Shown piece by piece: positions 55,300-63,403 of a stretch of 64,000 nt of DNA. Position 1 is the first letter of the stretch. Each line of letters begins with the position of its first letter. The DNA comes from Amycolatopsis nalaikhensis (GTDB lineage: Bacteria; Actinomycetota; Actinomycetes; Mycobacteriales; Pseudonocardiaceae): assembly GCF_030264295.1 (NCBI RefSeq), contig NZ_CP127173.1, positions 6,269,501 through 6,333,500 on the forward strand. Direction: 5' to 3'. Below the pieces are notes generated by a model, which saw only the letters and a program-made list of their open reading frames with translations, did not search any database and was not told where the DNA came from. The position numbers and the translations under genes were made by a program.

Positions 55300-56036
55300 C
55301 CATCAACGTCGGTGTGCTCGGTGCGCGCGGCCGGATGGGCGCGACGGTGGTGAACGCCGTCGAAGGCGCTTCGGACATGAAGCTCGTGGCCGCGCTGGAC
55401 GCGGGCGACGACTTCGCGGCCCTGGGCGACGCCCAGGTCGTCGTCGACTTCACCCATCCCGACGCCGTCATGGGCAACCTGGAATACCTGGTCGAGCACG
55501 ACATCCACGCGGTCGTCGGCACGACGGGCTTCAGCGAAGAGCGGCTGGCCTCGCTGCGCGCGTTGCTGGAGCCGAAGCCGTCGCTGGGTGTGCTGATCGC
55601 GCCGAACTTCGCGCTCGGCGCGGTTCTGGCGATGCGGTTCGCGGCCCAGGCGGCGAAGTTCTACGCGTCGGCCGAGATCATCGAGCTGCACCACAACCGC
55701 AAGGCCGACGCGCCTTCGGGCACCGCCGCGCACACCGCCCGGATGATCGCCGCCGCGCGGGCCGAGGCGGGCGTGGCGCCGGGTCCGGACGCGACGACGT
55801 CGGAGCTGGACGGCGCCCGCGGCGCCACGGTCGAGGACGTCCACGTCCACTCGGTCCGGCTGCCCGGCCTGGTGGCGCACGAGGAGATCCTGTTCGGCGG
55901 CGAGGGGGAGACCCTGACCATCCGCCACGACTCCCTCGACCGGACGTCGTTCATGCCGGGCGTGCTGCTGGGCGTGCGTGAGGTGCTCAAGCGTCCCGGC
56001 CTGACGGTCGGCCTGGAAAACGTCCTCGACCTGTGA
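55296..56036 (+). CDS. dapB: 4-hydroxy-tetrahydrodipicolinate reductase
   Basis: A 246-residue DapB: Rossmann loop GVLGARGRMG, HAVVGTTGF, APNFALGAV and the catalytic EIIELHHNRKADAPSGTA with His and Lys. It reduces the DapA product with NAD(P)H in lysine and meso-diaminopimelate synthesis, hence for peptidoglycan. ATG 55296 overlaps the M16 stop; its own stop overlaps the next gene. Confidence 0.96.
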   Translation: MTINVGVLGARGRMGATVVNAVEGASDMKLVAALDAGDDFAALGDAQVVVDFTHPDAVMGNLEYLVEHDIHAVVGTTGFSEERLASLRALLEPKPSLGVLIAPNFALGAVLAMRFAAQAAKFYASAEIIELHHNRKADAPSGTAAHTARMIAAARAEAGVAPGPDATTSELDGARGATVEDVHVHSVRLPGLVAHEEILFGGEGETLTIRHDSLDRTSFMPGVLLGVREVLKRPGLTVGLENVLDL

Positions 56037-56479
56037 GGGCGCGCAATGTGGCGCTGCTGCTGACGGCGGCGCTGGTGGTGTACCTGGTCCTGCTGGCGGA
56101 CCGGGCGTTCGCGCTGTTCAAGTCCGGGACGGGCGCCGGGATCGCGCTGGGCGTGGGTGTCCTCCTGCTGCCGATCCTCGGCATCTGGATCGTGGTCGTG
56201 ACCTGGCGCAACGGGCTGCAGATCCAGCGCCTGTCCCGTCGCCTGGACGAAGAGGGCCAGCTCCCGGACGTCTCCGGCCTGCCGAGGCGCCCGTCGGGCC
56301 GCGTCGACCGCGCGGCGGCCGACGCGTGGTTCGAGGAGCGCCGCGCGGAGGTCGAGGCGGACCAGGACAACTGGCGGGTCTGGTACAAGCTGGCGTACGC
56401 GTACGACATCGCGGGCGACCGGCGACGCGCCCGCGAAACGATGAAGAAAGCCGTCGAGCTGGAGGCCGCCGACCGCTGA
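56033..56479 (+). CDS. Membrane protein with C-terminal TPR-like segment
   Basis: A 148-residue protein with two membrane helices (about 6-29 and 34-58) and a cytoplasmic C-terminal helical pair (WRVWYKLAYAYDIAGDRRRARETMKKA in part LAYAYDIAGDRRRARETM) of TPR type. GTG 56033 overlaps the dapB stop. This conserved small gene is commonly seen next to dapB in Pseudonocardiaceae (recollection, unchecked). Function unknown. Confidence 0.8.
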   Translation: MRARNVALLLTAALVVYLVLLADRAFALFKSGTGAGIALGVGVLLLPILGIWIVVVTWRNGLQIQRLSRRLDEEGQLPDVSGLPRRPSGRVDRAAADAWFEERRAEVEADQDNWRVWYKLAYAYDIAGDRRRARETMKKAVELEAADR

Positions 56480-56552
56480 ATGGGGCGGTGTGGCATTTCG
56501 CTGACAGTTGTCGTTCATTCGGGAAATGGGCGGCGTTCGTATTATCCGTCGC

Positions 56553-57386
56553 ATGAAATCGACGTTGTCTTCCCCGGGGTTGCGCGCGTTGTCCGCTTCG
56601 CTGCGCGAAGTGCGCGAAGCGCGGAAATTAGGGTTGCGTGAGCTGGCGCGGGCGCTGGAGATCGACCCGAGGTTGCTGTCCCAGTGGGAGCTGGGGATCC
56701 GGGTGCCGCCGGTGGAGGAGGTGGCGCGCATCCTCGGCTACCTCCGCGTGGAGCAGCCGACGACCAGACGGCTGCTTTACCTGGCCCAGCACACGAAAGA
56801 GTCGAACTGGCTCGACTCCCATCCCGCGGACCTGCCCGCCGCCCTCACGGCGGTCATCCAGTGCGAGCGCACGGCGAGCCTCATCACCAACTGGTCCCCG
56901 CTCATCATCCCGGGGTTGCTGCAGACTCCCGACTACGCCCGAGTCCTGCTCGCCGCCTCCGGCATCAGCATCGAGGATGCCGATGCGCGATTGGTGGTTC
57001 GCTTGGCGCGCCAGCGCATTCTCTCCGGCCCCAAGCCGATCCGGCTCAACGCCATCATGTCGGAGCTGGCGGTCCGCGAGGTGGTCGGCGACGAGGACAT
57101 CATGTCCGATCAGATCGACCACCTGCTGAGGTTAGCTCTTACCTCTAACATTTCAGTGCGAATCGTGCCTGCGGAGGTGGGCTATCACCCGGGCAAGAGT
57201 GGGATGTTCGCCCTCTACGAGTTCCCGGCCGATCCTGCTGTCGTGTTGCTGGAGCACCACCACGCCAGCGCCTTCATCAACGAGTTGGACGCTATCGCCA
57301 GCTACCGGAAGCTGGTAAAAGTCTTACTGGGCAAGGCATTGGCCGAAGACGCTTCCCGCGGTCTGCTTCGGGAGCTGGCGCGATAG
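56553..57386 (+). CDS. XRE-family regulator with DUF5753 domain
   Basis: A 277-residue protein: helix-turn-helix GLRELARALEIDPRLLSQWELG near residues 29-50 (quoted in part ELARALEIDPRLLSQWE) and a DUF5753 C-terminal domain (LITNWSPLIIPGLLQTPDYAR, in part IIPGLLQTPDYA; VRIVPAEVGYH). This Scr1-like type normally pairs with a small DUF397 protein, which is encoded eight bases downstream. ATG 56553 is eight bases after TATTAT (56540-56545), so the mRNA may be leaderless. Codon use is less GC-biased than the neighbours. Confidence 0.9.
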   Translation: MKSTLSSPGLRALSASLREVREARKLGLRELARALEIDPRLLSQWELGIRVPPVEEVARILGYLRVEQPTTRRLLYLAQHTKESNWLDSHPADLPAALTAVIQCERTASLITNWSPLIIPGLLQTPDYARVLLAASGISIEDADARLVVRLARQRILSGPKPIRLNAIMSELAVREVVGDEDIMSDQIDHLLRLALTSNISVRIVPAEVGYHPGKSGMFALYEFPADPAVVLLEHHHASAFINELDAIASYRKLVKVLLGKALAEDASRGLLRELAR

Positions 57387-57394
57387 GGGGCACC

Positions 57395-57574
57395 GTGGTC
57401 ACTTGGCGCACTTCGAGCTACACCGCGAAGGACGAGTGCGTCGAGGTTCTCCTCGCGGATTCCGTCGGGGTGCGGGACACGAAAGCTCGTCACCTCGGCC
57501 AGCTGACGGTCTCCCGCGCCGCCTGGGCCGCGCTGTGCTCAGTGGTGCAGCCACCCCGCGAAGACCGCGGGTGA
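57395..57574 (+). CDS. DUF397 small protein
   Basis: GTG 57395 opens a 59-residue frame: WRTSSYTAKDECVEVLL, SVGVRDTKAR, then LTVSRAAWAALCSVV, which is the full DUF397 pattern (W-R-K-S-S, C-V-E-V, V-R-D-(S/T)-K, W-x-A). Such proteins form pairs with the DUF5753/XRE regulators and may act as their antagonist. Eight bases separate the two genes. Its 3' end overlaps the convergent DedA-like gene by 36 bases. Longer open frames on both strands hide it. Confidence 0.85.
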   Translation: MVTWRTSSYTAKDECVEVLLADSVGVRDTKARHLGQLTVSRAAWAALCSVVQPPREDRG

Positions 57575-58057
57575 AGCGGCGATCAGGCTGAAGCGGATCC
57601 AGCGTCCGGCGAGCCCGGCCGTCAGGAACGTCGCGAGCCGCATCCGCACGATCCCCGCCAGCACGCTCGTCGCCATGAAGGGCGGCAGGCCCACCAGGGA
57701 ACTGACCCCGTACGTCCCGGCCATCCAGTGCGGGTGCCGGTGGCAGCGCTCGCGCAGCCGATCCAGCCAGGCGCGCACGCGTTTCGTGCGCAACTGCCAG
57801 CGCACGCGCCGGGGCGTCATCGGCCGCTCGCGGTGGAGCCGGTCGTGCAACGGTTTCGGGAGCTTGATCGTCCCGCGCGCGGCGAGGTAGTAGAGCGTCT
57901 TCCCGGCGATCTGCCCGACGGCCACCGCCGCCCCGAGCCACAGCCAGTGCAACCCGGGCTGGCTCGCGCACAGCCCGATCAGGAACACTTCGGCGTTGAT
58001 CAGCGGCACGATGGCGGACCCGAACGCGACGCCCAGCGTCAGCAGGATCCAGCTCAT
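57539..58057 (-). CDS. DedA/VTT-domain-like membrane protein
   Basis: A 172-residue protein with membrane helices at both ends and a basic middle (RRVRWQLRTKRVRAWLDRLRERC in part RTKRVRAWLDRLR). The opening GSAIVPLINAEVFLIGLCA and the closing YGVSSLVGLPPFMATSVLAG (in part SSLVGLPPFMATSVLAG) are VTT/YqaA-like. Such proteins are thought to move or scramble lipids. ATG 58057 was taken as the start. Convergent with the DUF397 gene. Confidence 0.78.
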   Translation of the reverse strand: MSWILLTLGVAFGSAIVPLINAEVFLIGLCASQPGLHWLWLGAAVAVGQIAGKTLYYLAARGTIKLPKPLHDRLHRERPMTPRRVRWQLRTKRVRAWLDRLRERCHRHPHWMAGTYGVSSLVGLPPFMATSVLAGIVRMRLATFLTAGLAGRWIRFSLIAASPAVFAGWLHH

Positions 58058-58209
58058 CGTGTCACCTCCCGAAAATCGCTCAGGTTCTCCACGTTATCAG
58101 TTCGAAATCTCCGCACACGGGGGTTAGCCCCCGTCTTCGGCCGGTGGCGGGCACCAGAAGATCACCTGCGCGACGGCTTCCGGTCACCTCCCGCTGGAAC
58201 CCTGGCGAC

Positions 58210-58875
58210 GTGGCCGCCGAGCAACCCCGAACGCCCGCTGACCGCTTCGGCGCCTTCTGCCGGGCCGTCGTACGCGTACTTCCGCTGGGACTGTCGCGGT
58301 TCGTGCCCCCGACGTTTCTCGGCTTCTGCCTCATCAACGGTTTGACGTTCGGGGTGGACCTCGGGTTGCTGACGGCGTTCCACGGACTGCTCGGCTGGCC
58401 GGTGTGGCTGGCGATCACGCTCGCGTACGTCTGCGCGTTCGGGTTGAGCTTCGTGCTGAACCGGACGTTCAACTTCCATTCCCACGCCGCCGTCGGAATC
58501 CAGCTCGTCCTTTACATCGTGGCGATTGCTGTCAATTACGCCGCGTTTTTGCTGGGTGTGGGCGCGGGACTGACGGCGCTGGGCGTCGAATACCACCTCG
58601 CGCGGCTGCTCGCGGGCGCCTGCGAGGGCGTTTTCATGTACTCCGTGCTGCGGTGGGTGATCTTCCGCGACTCAGGTGAGCGCGAGGTCGAGGGTGCCGG
58701 TGAGCCGGACTTCGCGGAGCATGCGCTCGCCGGTGTCGAGGGTGCGGACCGTGCCGTCGGGGTTCCAGCCGGCCCGGCGGTAGAAGCCGAGCGACGCGTG
58801 GTCGCCCTGGGCGACCCAGGCGATGCCGCGGGCGGCGCCGTCGGCCCGGAGGCCGGCGGCGGCCGTCGCGAGTAG
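58210..58875 (+). CDS. GtrA-family membrane protein with aberrant C-terminus
   Basis: A GtrA-like protein with four membrane helices: FLGFCLINGLTFGVDLGLLTA in part FCLINGLTFGVDLGLL, VCAFGLSFVLNRTFNFH, then two more, ending RWVIFRDSG, where this family normally stops. Here the frame runs on for about 66 residues antisense to the GNAT gene, giving acidic and Gly/Ala-rich filler. A TGA lies at 58675-58677 in the next frame, so a lost stop or single-base change is likely. GTG 58210 is preferred over 58144. GtrA proteins may flip polyprenyl-linked sugars. Confidence 0.68.
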   Translation: MAAEQPRTPADRFGAFCRAVVRVLPLGLSRFVPPTFLGFCLINGLTFGVDLGLLTAFHGLLGWPVWLAITLAYVCAFGLSFVLNRTFNFHSHAAVGIQLVLYIVAIAVNYAAFLLGVGAGLTALGVEYHLARLLAGACEGVFMYSVLRWVIFRDSGEREVEGAGEPDFAEHALAGVEGADRAVGVPAGPAVEAERRVVALGDPGDAAGGAVGPEAGGGRRE

Positions 58876-59229
58876 CCGGCCCGCGTGGCCGCGGCGGCCC
58901 CACCGCGGCTCGACGAGCAGGGTGGCGATCAGGCCGGTGGCGTCGGCGTCGTCGGGCAGGCTGCCGTCGGCGGCGGCGACTTCGCCTTCCGGGGCCCGGC
59001 CGGCGACGCAGAAGCCGACGGTGAACTCGCCTTCGGTGGCGACGTAGACGAGGCTGCCGGGGTAGTCGATGGTCTCGGTCCAGGTGCCGACGAGGTCGGC
59101 GCCGTCGAGTTCGGCGAGCGCCTGCTTGCCGAGGAGGTCCTCGTAGGCGGCGTGCCAGGTGTCGCGCTGGATGCGGGCGATCTCCGCGGCGTCGGACAGG
59201 TCGGCGGGGCGGACGGCGGCGTCGCTCAT
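58672..59229 (-). CDS. GNAT-family N-acetyltransferase
   Basis: A 185-residue GNAT. N-terminal VRPADLSDAAEIARIQRDTW, core strand GLIATLLVEPRWGRRGHAGRLLATAA with acetyl-CoA loop RWGRRGHAG, and GFYRRAGW near the end. Substrate unknown. ATG 59229. It is divergent from the YcaQ-like gene, and its 3' end overlaps the run-on GtrA frame. Confidence 0.87.
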   Translation of the reverse strand: MSDAAVRPADLSDAAEIARIQRDTWHAAYEDLLGKQALAELDGADLVGTWTETIDYPGSLVYVATEGEFTVGFCVAGRAPEGEVAAADGSLPDDADATGLIATLLVEPRWGRRGHAGRLLATAAAGLRADGAARGIAWVAQGDHASLGFYRRAGWNPDGTVRTLDTGERMLREVRLTGTLDLALT

Positions 59230-59288
59230 AGGTGCTGAAGATACTGGTGCGCTTTTTTGTCGGTGGTGGGTGGCACCATGACGGCACC

Positions 59289-60503
59289 ATGCAAACGATC
59301 AGCGTCACGACGGCCCGGAAGACCTTCCTGGCTGCACAGGGCTTCGCCGACCCACGTCCGTCCGGTCCGGTCTCCCGGCGGCACCTGAAACGGGTGCTGT
59401 CGCGGGTGCAGCTGCTCCAGCTGGACTCGGTGAACGTGGCCGTCCGCGCGCACTACATGCCGGTGTTCTCCCGCCTCGGCGCGTACGAGCCCGAGTTGCT
59501 CGACGCGGCGGCGTGGTCGCATTCGGCGCGGCAGCCCCGGCTGATGGTCGAGACGTGGGCGCACGAGGCGAGCCTGCTCCCGATCGAAGACTGGCCGTTG
59601 ATCCGCTCGGGCGCGAAGCGCGACGGCTGGTGGCGGCACTACGGGCCGCTGATCGAGAAGTCGCCGGGCCTGGTCGACGAGATCCTGTCGGTGGTCAAGG
59701 AACTCGGCCCGATCGGCGCGGGCGGCATCGAGCGCGAGGTGGCGGCGGACGCCCAGCGCCGCGGCCCCGGCTCGTGGTGGGAGCGCTCGGAGGTCAAGCG
59801 CGTCTGCGAGTACCTGTTCGGCGTCGGCCAGCTGACCACGGGCACGCGCAAGTCGTTCGAGCGGCTGTACGACCTGACCGAACGGGTGGTCCCGCCGGAG
59901 ATCCTGGCCCGCTCGGTCTCGGCGGAGGAAGGGGCGCGCGGGCTGATCGAACGGTCGGCGCGGGCCCTAGGCGTCGCGACGGAGACGGACCTGCGCGACT
60001 ACTACCGCCTCGGCCCGGCCCCGGCGCGCCAGGCGGTGGCGGAGCTGGTGGAGGCGGGCGTCCTGGAGCCGGTGCGGGTGCGTGGCTGGAAACCGGTGGC
60101 GTACCGGCACGCGGACGCGCGCACCCCGCGTGCGGTCACCGGGCGGGCGCTGCTGTGCCCGTTCGACCCGCTGATCTGGGAACGCGCCCGCACCGAGCGG
60201 CTGTTCGGCTTCCACTACCGGATCGAGATCTACGTTCCGGAGCCGAAACGGGTGTACGGCTACTACGTGTTCCCGTTCCTGCTGGACGGCTCGCTGGTGG
60301 CGCGAGTCGACCTGAAGTCCGACCGGGCGGCCGGAGTCCTGCGGGTCCAGGGCGCGTTCGCCGAGGAGGACGTCGACGTGGCCAGGGTCCTACCGGAGCT
60401 GGCGGCCGAGCTGCGGCACATGGCGGAGTGGCTGGGCCTGTCCGGAGTGGAGGTGGGCACCCGCGGCGACTTGGCGAAACCGCTGGCGAAGCTGGTGCGC
60501 TAG
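59289..60503 (+). CDS. HTH_42 / YcaQ-like DNA crosslink repair glycosylase
   Basis: A 404-residue winged-helix protein of the AlkX (YcaQ)/AlkZ superfamily. LLQLDSVNV holds the Q-x-D motif that marks the YcaQ branch (AlkZ has Q-x-Q); HSARQPRLMVETWAHEASLLP and DPLIWERARTERLFGF are further signatures. These glycosylases unhook interstrand crosslinks or bulky alkyl adducts; many protect producers of genotoxic metabolites. ATG 59289 was picked over earlier starts. The stop shares the bases CTAG with that of the convergent TetR gene. Confidence 0.87.
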   Translation: MQTISVTTARKTFLAAQGFADPRPSGPVSRRHLKRVLSRVQLLQLDSVNVAVRAHYMPVFSRLGAYEPELLDAAAWSHSARQPRLMVETWAHEASLLPIEDWPLIRSGAKRDGWWRHYGPLIEKSPGLVDEILSVVKELGPIGAGGIEREVAADAQRRGPGSWWERSEVKRVCEYLFGVGQLTTGTRKSFERLYDLTERVVPPEILARSVSAEEGARGLIERSARALGVATETDLRDYYRLGPAPARQAVAELVEAGVLEPVRVRGWKPVAYRHADARTPRAVTGRALLCPFDPLIWERARTERLFGFHYRIEIYVPEPKRVYGYYVFPFLLDGSLVARVDLKSDRAAGVLRVQGAFAEEDVDVARVLPELAAELRHMAEWLGLSGVEVGTRGDLAKPLAKLVR

Positions 60504-61153
60504 CGCGTGATCCTGCCGAGGATGAGGTCGATCCCGGCGAGGAACTGCGCGCGGTCGTCGTGCTCGCGCATCTGGGCGGCGACGGCCCGCATGAACGGGT
60601 ATTCGTCGGGGTCGAGCGCTTCCCAGACCTTCGACACGGCGTCGAGGAACTCGGCGCGGTCGGCGCCGGGCGCGGCGCTGCGGGCGTTGGCGGCGTTCTG
60701 GCCGGCGGCGCCGAGGATGTAGTGCACGAGCGCTGACGTGGCCGTGAACCACTCGGCCTCGGGCACGCCCAGCTCGCGCACCTGGCGGCCGATGCTTTCG
60801 AAGATCCGCGGCGTCACGGTGCCCCACGGGCTGCGCGAAAGCTGCAGGGCGAGCTGGGTGGCGAGCCACGGGTGCCGGTCGATGGCCTCGAACAGGCCGA
60901 GCGCGACGGTGCGGATCCCGTCGCGCGGGCCGCTCTGCGGGTGGTCGACGGCCTGGGCGATGACGGTCTCGGTCGCGGCGTCGAGCAGCTCGCCCTTGTT
61001 CGCCACGTGCCAGTAGATCGCGCCGGGGCCGGTGGCGAGGCGCTGGGTGAGGGCGCGGAACGTCAGGCCGGATTCGCCGTCGGCGTCGAGGAGTTCGACG
61101 GCGGCCTCGACGATGCGCGCGCGGGAGAGGGCCTCGGTGCGCCGGGTGGTCAT
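60500..61153 (-). CDS. TetR-family regulator (TetR_C-like)
   Basis: A 217-residue TetR protein with C-terminal domain of the TetR_C class: SRARIVEAAVELLDADGESGLTFRALTQRL in part VEAAVELLDADGE, then GPGAIYWHVANKGEL and HPWLATQLALQLSRSP. ATG 61153 lies 10 bases from the -35 of the divergent monooxygenase gene. Twin palindromes at 61173-61206 are its likely operators. TetR(A)-type relationship suits a drug-inducible modifying enzyme. Confidence 0.88.
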   Translation of the reverse strand: MTTRRTEALSRARIVEAAVELLDADGESGLTFRALTQRLATGPGAIYWHVANKGELLDAATETVIAQAVDHPQSGPRDGIRTVALGLFEAIDRHPWLATQLALQLSRSPWGTVTPRIFESIGRQVRELGVPEAEWFTATSALVHYILGAAGQNAANARSAAPGADRAEFLDAVSKVWEALDPDEYPFMRAVAAQMREHDDRAQFLAGIDLILGRITR

Positions 61154-61162
61154 GCCGTCATC

Positions 61163-61206
61163 TTGACATATCTGGAACGGCGTTCCAAGATTGGAACGTC
61201 ATTCCA
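61163..61206 (+). promoter_or_regulatory. Promoter with twin TetR operators
   Basis: TTGACA (61163-61168) with a weak AAGATT (61187-61192) gives a promoter reading toward the FAD monooxygenase. TGGAAC-GGC-GTTCCA (61173-61187) and TGGAAC-GTC-ATTCCA (61192-61206) are 15-bp palindromes 19 bases apart, covering spacer, -10 and start of transcription. Confidence 0.75.
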
Positions 61207-61228
61207 GTACGACTCGGAGGAGACGACC

Positions 61229-62347
61229 ATGAAGACTTCGGTGACGATCATCGGTGCCGGGCTCGGCGGCCTCACGCTCGCTCGCGTCCTGCACGTCCAC
61301 GGCATCGCGGCCACGGTGTACGAGGCGGAGGCGTCCCCGGCGGCGCGCACGCAGGGCGGGATGCTCGACATCCACGAACACAACGGCCAGGCGGCGCTCG
61401 AGGCCGCCGGTCTGACGGCCGGGTTCCGCGACCTGGTCCTGGAGGGGCGCGAAGCGACGAGGATCCTGTCGCGCGACGGGACGGTCCTGCTCGACGAACC
61501 CGACGACGGAACGGGCGGCCGTCCCGAAGTCCAGCGCGGCGACCTGCGCCGCCTGCTGCTGGATTCGCTGCCGGAGGGCACGGTCCGCTGGGGCCACAAG
61601 GTCACGGGCGTCCGCACGCTGGCGGACGGCGGCCACGAGGTGACGTTCGCCAGCGGCGGCAAGGTGGTGGCGGAGGTCCTGGTCGGCGCGGACGGGACGT
61701 GGTCCCGAGTCCGGCCGCTGCTGTCCGAGGTGGTGCCCGAGTACGTCGGGACGTCGTTCATCGAGACGTACCTGTTCGACGCGGACAACCGCCACCCGGA
61801 GGCGGCGAAGACCGTCGGCGGCGGCGGGATGTTCTCGATGGAGCCGGGGAGGGGGATCCAGGCGCACCGCGAGAGCGGCGGGAACCTGCACACCTACGTG
61901 GTGTTGTCGAAGCCGCTGGACTGGTTCGCCGAGGTCGACGTCACGAACCCGGCCCGGGTGGCGGCGGAGTTCGAGGGCTGGGCCCCGGAGCTGCGGGCGT
62001 TGATCACCGACGGCGAGACGGCCCCGGTGCTGCGCCCGATCCACGCGCTCCCGGCCGGGCACCGGTGGGAGAGGGTGCCGGGGGTGACGCTCCTCGGCGA
62101 CGCGGCTCACGTGTCGGTGCCGAACGGTGAAGGCGCGAATTTGGCGATGTTCGACGCGGCGGAGCTGGGCAAGGCGCTCGCCGCGCATCCGGGCGACGTC
62201 GAAGCGGCGCTGGGGGAGTACGAGGAGGAGTTGTTCACGCGGAGTGCGGAGGAGGCGATCGAGGCTGCGCGTGATTTCGAGCTGTGCTTCGGCGAGAAGA
62301 CGCCGCAGAGCCTGGTCGACCTGATGACGGGCAAGGCCCCGGCCTGA
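61229..62347 (+). CDS. TetX-like FAD-dependent monooxygenase
   Basis: A 372-residue group A flavoprotein monooxygenase. The FAD loop is IIGAGLGGLTLA (residues 7-18); TQGGMLDIHEHNGQAALEAAGL, RPEVQRGDLRRLLLDSLPEG (in part QRGDLRRLLLDSL) and LLGDAAHVSVPNGEGAN are close to the layout of TetX (GGTLDLH, NRNDLRAILLNSL, GDAAH). It may hydroxylate a tetracycline-like or other aromatic antibiotic. ATG 61229 follows GGAGGAGA. It is divergent from, and surely controlled by, the TetR gene at 60500. Confidence 0.85.
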   Translation: MKTSVTIIGAGLGGLTLARVLHVHGIAATVYEAEASPAARTQGGMLDIHEHNGQAALEAAGLTAGFRDLVLEGREATRILSRDGTVLLDEPDDGTGGRPEVQRGDLRRLLLDSLPEGTVRWGHKVTGVRTLADGGHEVTFASGGKVVAEVLVGADGTWSRVRPLLSEVVPEYVGTSFIETYLFDADNRHPEAAKTVGGGGMFSMEPGRGIQAHRESGGNLHTYVVLSKPLDWFAEVDVTNPARVAAEFEGWAPELRALITDGETAPVLRPIHALPAGHRWERVPGVTLLGDAAHVSVPNGEGANLAMFDAAELGKALAAHPGDVEAALGEYEEELFTRSAEEAIEAARDFELCFGEKTPQSLVDLMTGKAPA

Positions 62348-62413
62348 CGACCGCGGGCGGCGGCGGAGAAAGTCGCCGACCAGCCCGGCCGCGGCGCGAG
62401 TCGCGGCGCGCGC

Positions 62414-62451
62414 GACGGGTCGTTCCCGGCCCCCACCGGGAACGACCCGTC
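62414..62451. terminator. Bidirectional terminator
   Basis: GACGGGTCGTTCCCGG (62414-62429) and its exact complement (62436-62451) form a 16-bp stem with a six-base loop between two convergent genes. TCTCCCCCTT follows on the plus strand. Confidence 0.85.
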
Positions 62452-62469
62452 TCCCCCTTGCTAACCGGT

Positions 62470-63393
62470 CTAACCGGCCGCCCGGGTCACCACGGCGTTG
62501 CCGGAGCCGGTGCGGGCGCGGACCCTCAGCTTCACGCCGCCCTCGGGCGCGACATCGGAGACGTCCAGCTCGCTCGACACCCGCCCGTTGCTCGACGTCA
62601 GGTCGACCTCGGCGGTCGTCCCGCCACGGATTCCGACGCGGACCTCGCCCGAGCCCGTGATCAGGTCGAGCGAGCCCGAGGCCGCGTCGGCCACCGACAG
62701 GTCGCCGCTGCCCGTGCGGGCCATCACCTCGCCCGAGACCGCGCCCAGCCACACGTCCGCCGTGCCCGTCGCCAGCGTCGCCGATCCCGCCAGCGACGTC
62801 ACCTCGACGTTGCCGCTGCCGCTGCGCAGCTGCAGCCCGCCCAAGGTCGGGCCGAGCTTGATGCCGCCGCTGCCGGAGCGGACCGTCGCCGCGCCGTCGG
62901 CCCGGTCGAGCTTCACCTCGCCGGAACCCGTCGTCACGTCGACGCGCCCCGCCGAGCCCGTCACCGTCACGTTCGCGGCGCCCGCCCGGACGTCCACGTG
63001 CGAACCCGCCGGCGCGCGCACGACCACCGCGAGCGCGACGTTCCGCAATTGCCACGCCTTCGGTGCCTGGACCACCAGGCGGTTGCCGATCTTCTCGATC
63101 CGGCTCTGCCGCACAGCTTCCGTCGGCGACGCCGCCGGGTCGACGCCCAGCTGGTCGCCGAACCGCTCGCCGACCCACGACAGCAGGCTGTTGACCCCCG
63201 CCACCCACGGCTGCTGCTCGCCCTGGTCGTGCCGCAGCTCGACGCGCGCGCCGGAATCCCCCTCCAGCACCAGCTCGACGCGGCCGATCGTGACGCTGAC
63301 GTCGAGCTCCAGCGGGCCCTCCGCCTCGAACTCGTCGATCCGCACCAGCTCGTCGTTCGGCTCTTCGGCCGGTGTCGTCTGCTCTTCGCTCAT
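62470..63393 (-). CDS. DUF4097-family beta-helix protein
   Basis: A 307-residue protein without signal peptide. From about residue 110 it has some eight rungs of a right-handed beta-helix with the repeated turn GSG (for example VTTGSGEVKLDRADG, VRSGSGGIKLG, LRSGSGNVEVTS, ARTGSGDLSVAD, LITGSGEVRVG), as in DUF4097 adhesin-like domains. The N-terminal 100 residues are acidic and mixed. It is ten bases downstream of the RHH gene, sharing its transcript. Function unknown; a binding partner of a membrane or polymer is possible. Confidence 0.85.
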   Translation of the reverse strand: MSEEQTTPAEEPNDELVRIDEFEAEGPLELDVSVTIGRVELVLEGDSGARVELRHDQGEQQPWVAGVNSLLSWVGERFGDQLGVDPAASPTEAVRQSRIEKIGNRLVVQAPKAWQLRNVALAVVVRAPAGSHVDVRAGAANVTVTGSAGRVDVTTGSGEVKLDRADGAATVRSGSGGIKLGPTLGGLQLRSGSGNVEVTSLAGSATLATGTADVWLGAVSGEVMARTGSGDLSVADAASGSLDLITGSGEVRVGIRGGTTAEVDLTSSNGRVSSELDVSDVAPEGGVKLRVRARTGSGNAVVTRAAG

Positions 63394-63403
63394 TTCGATC
63401 CCC

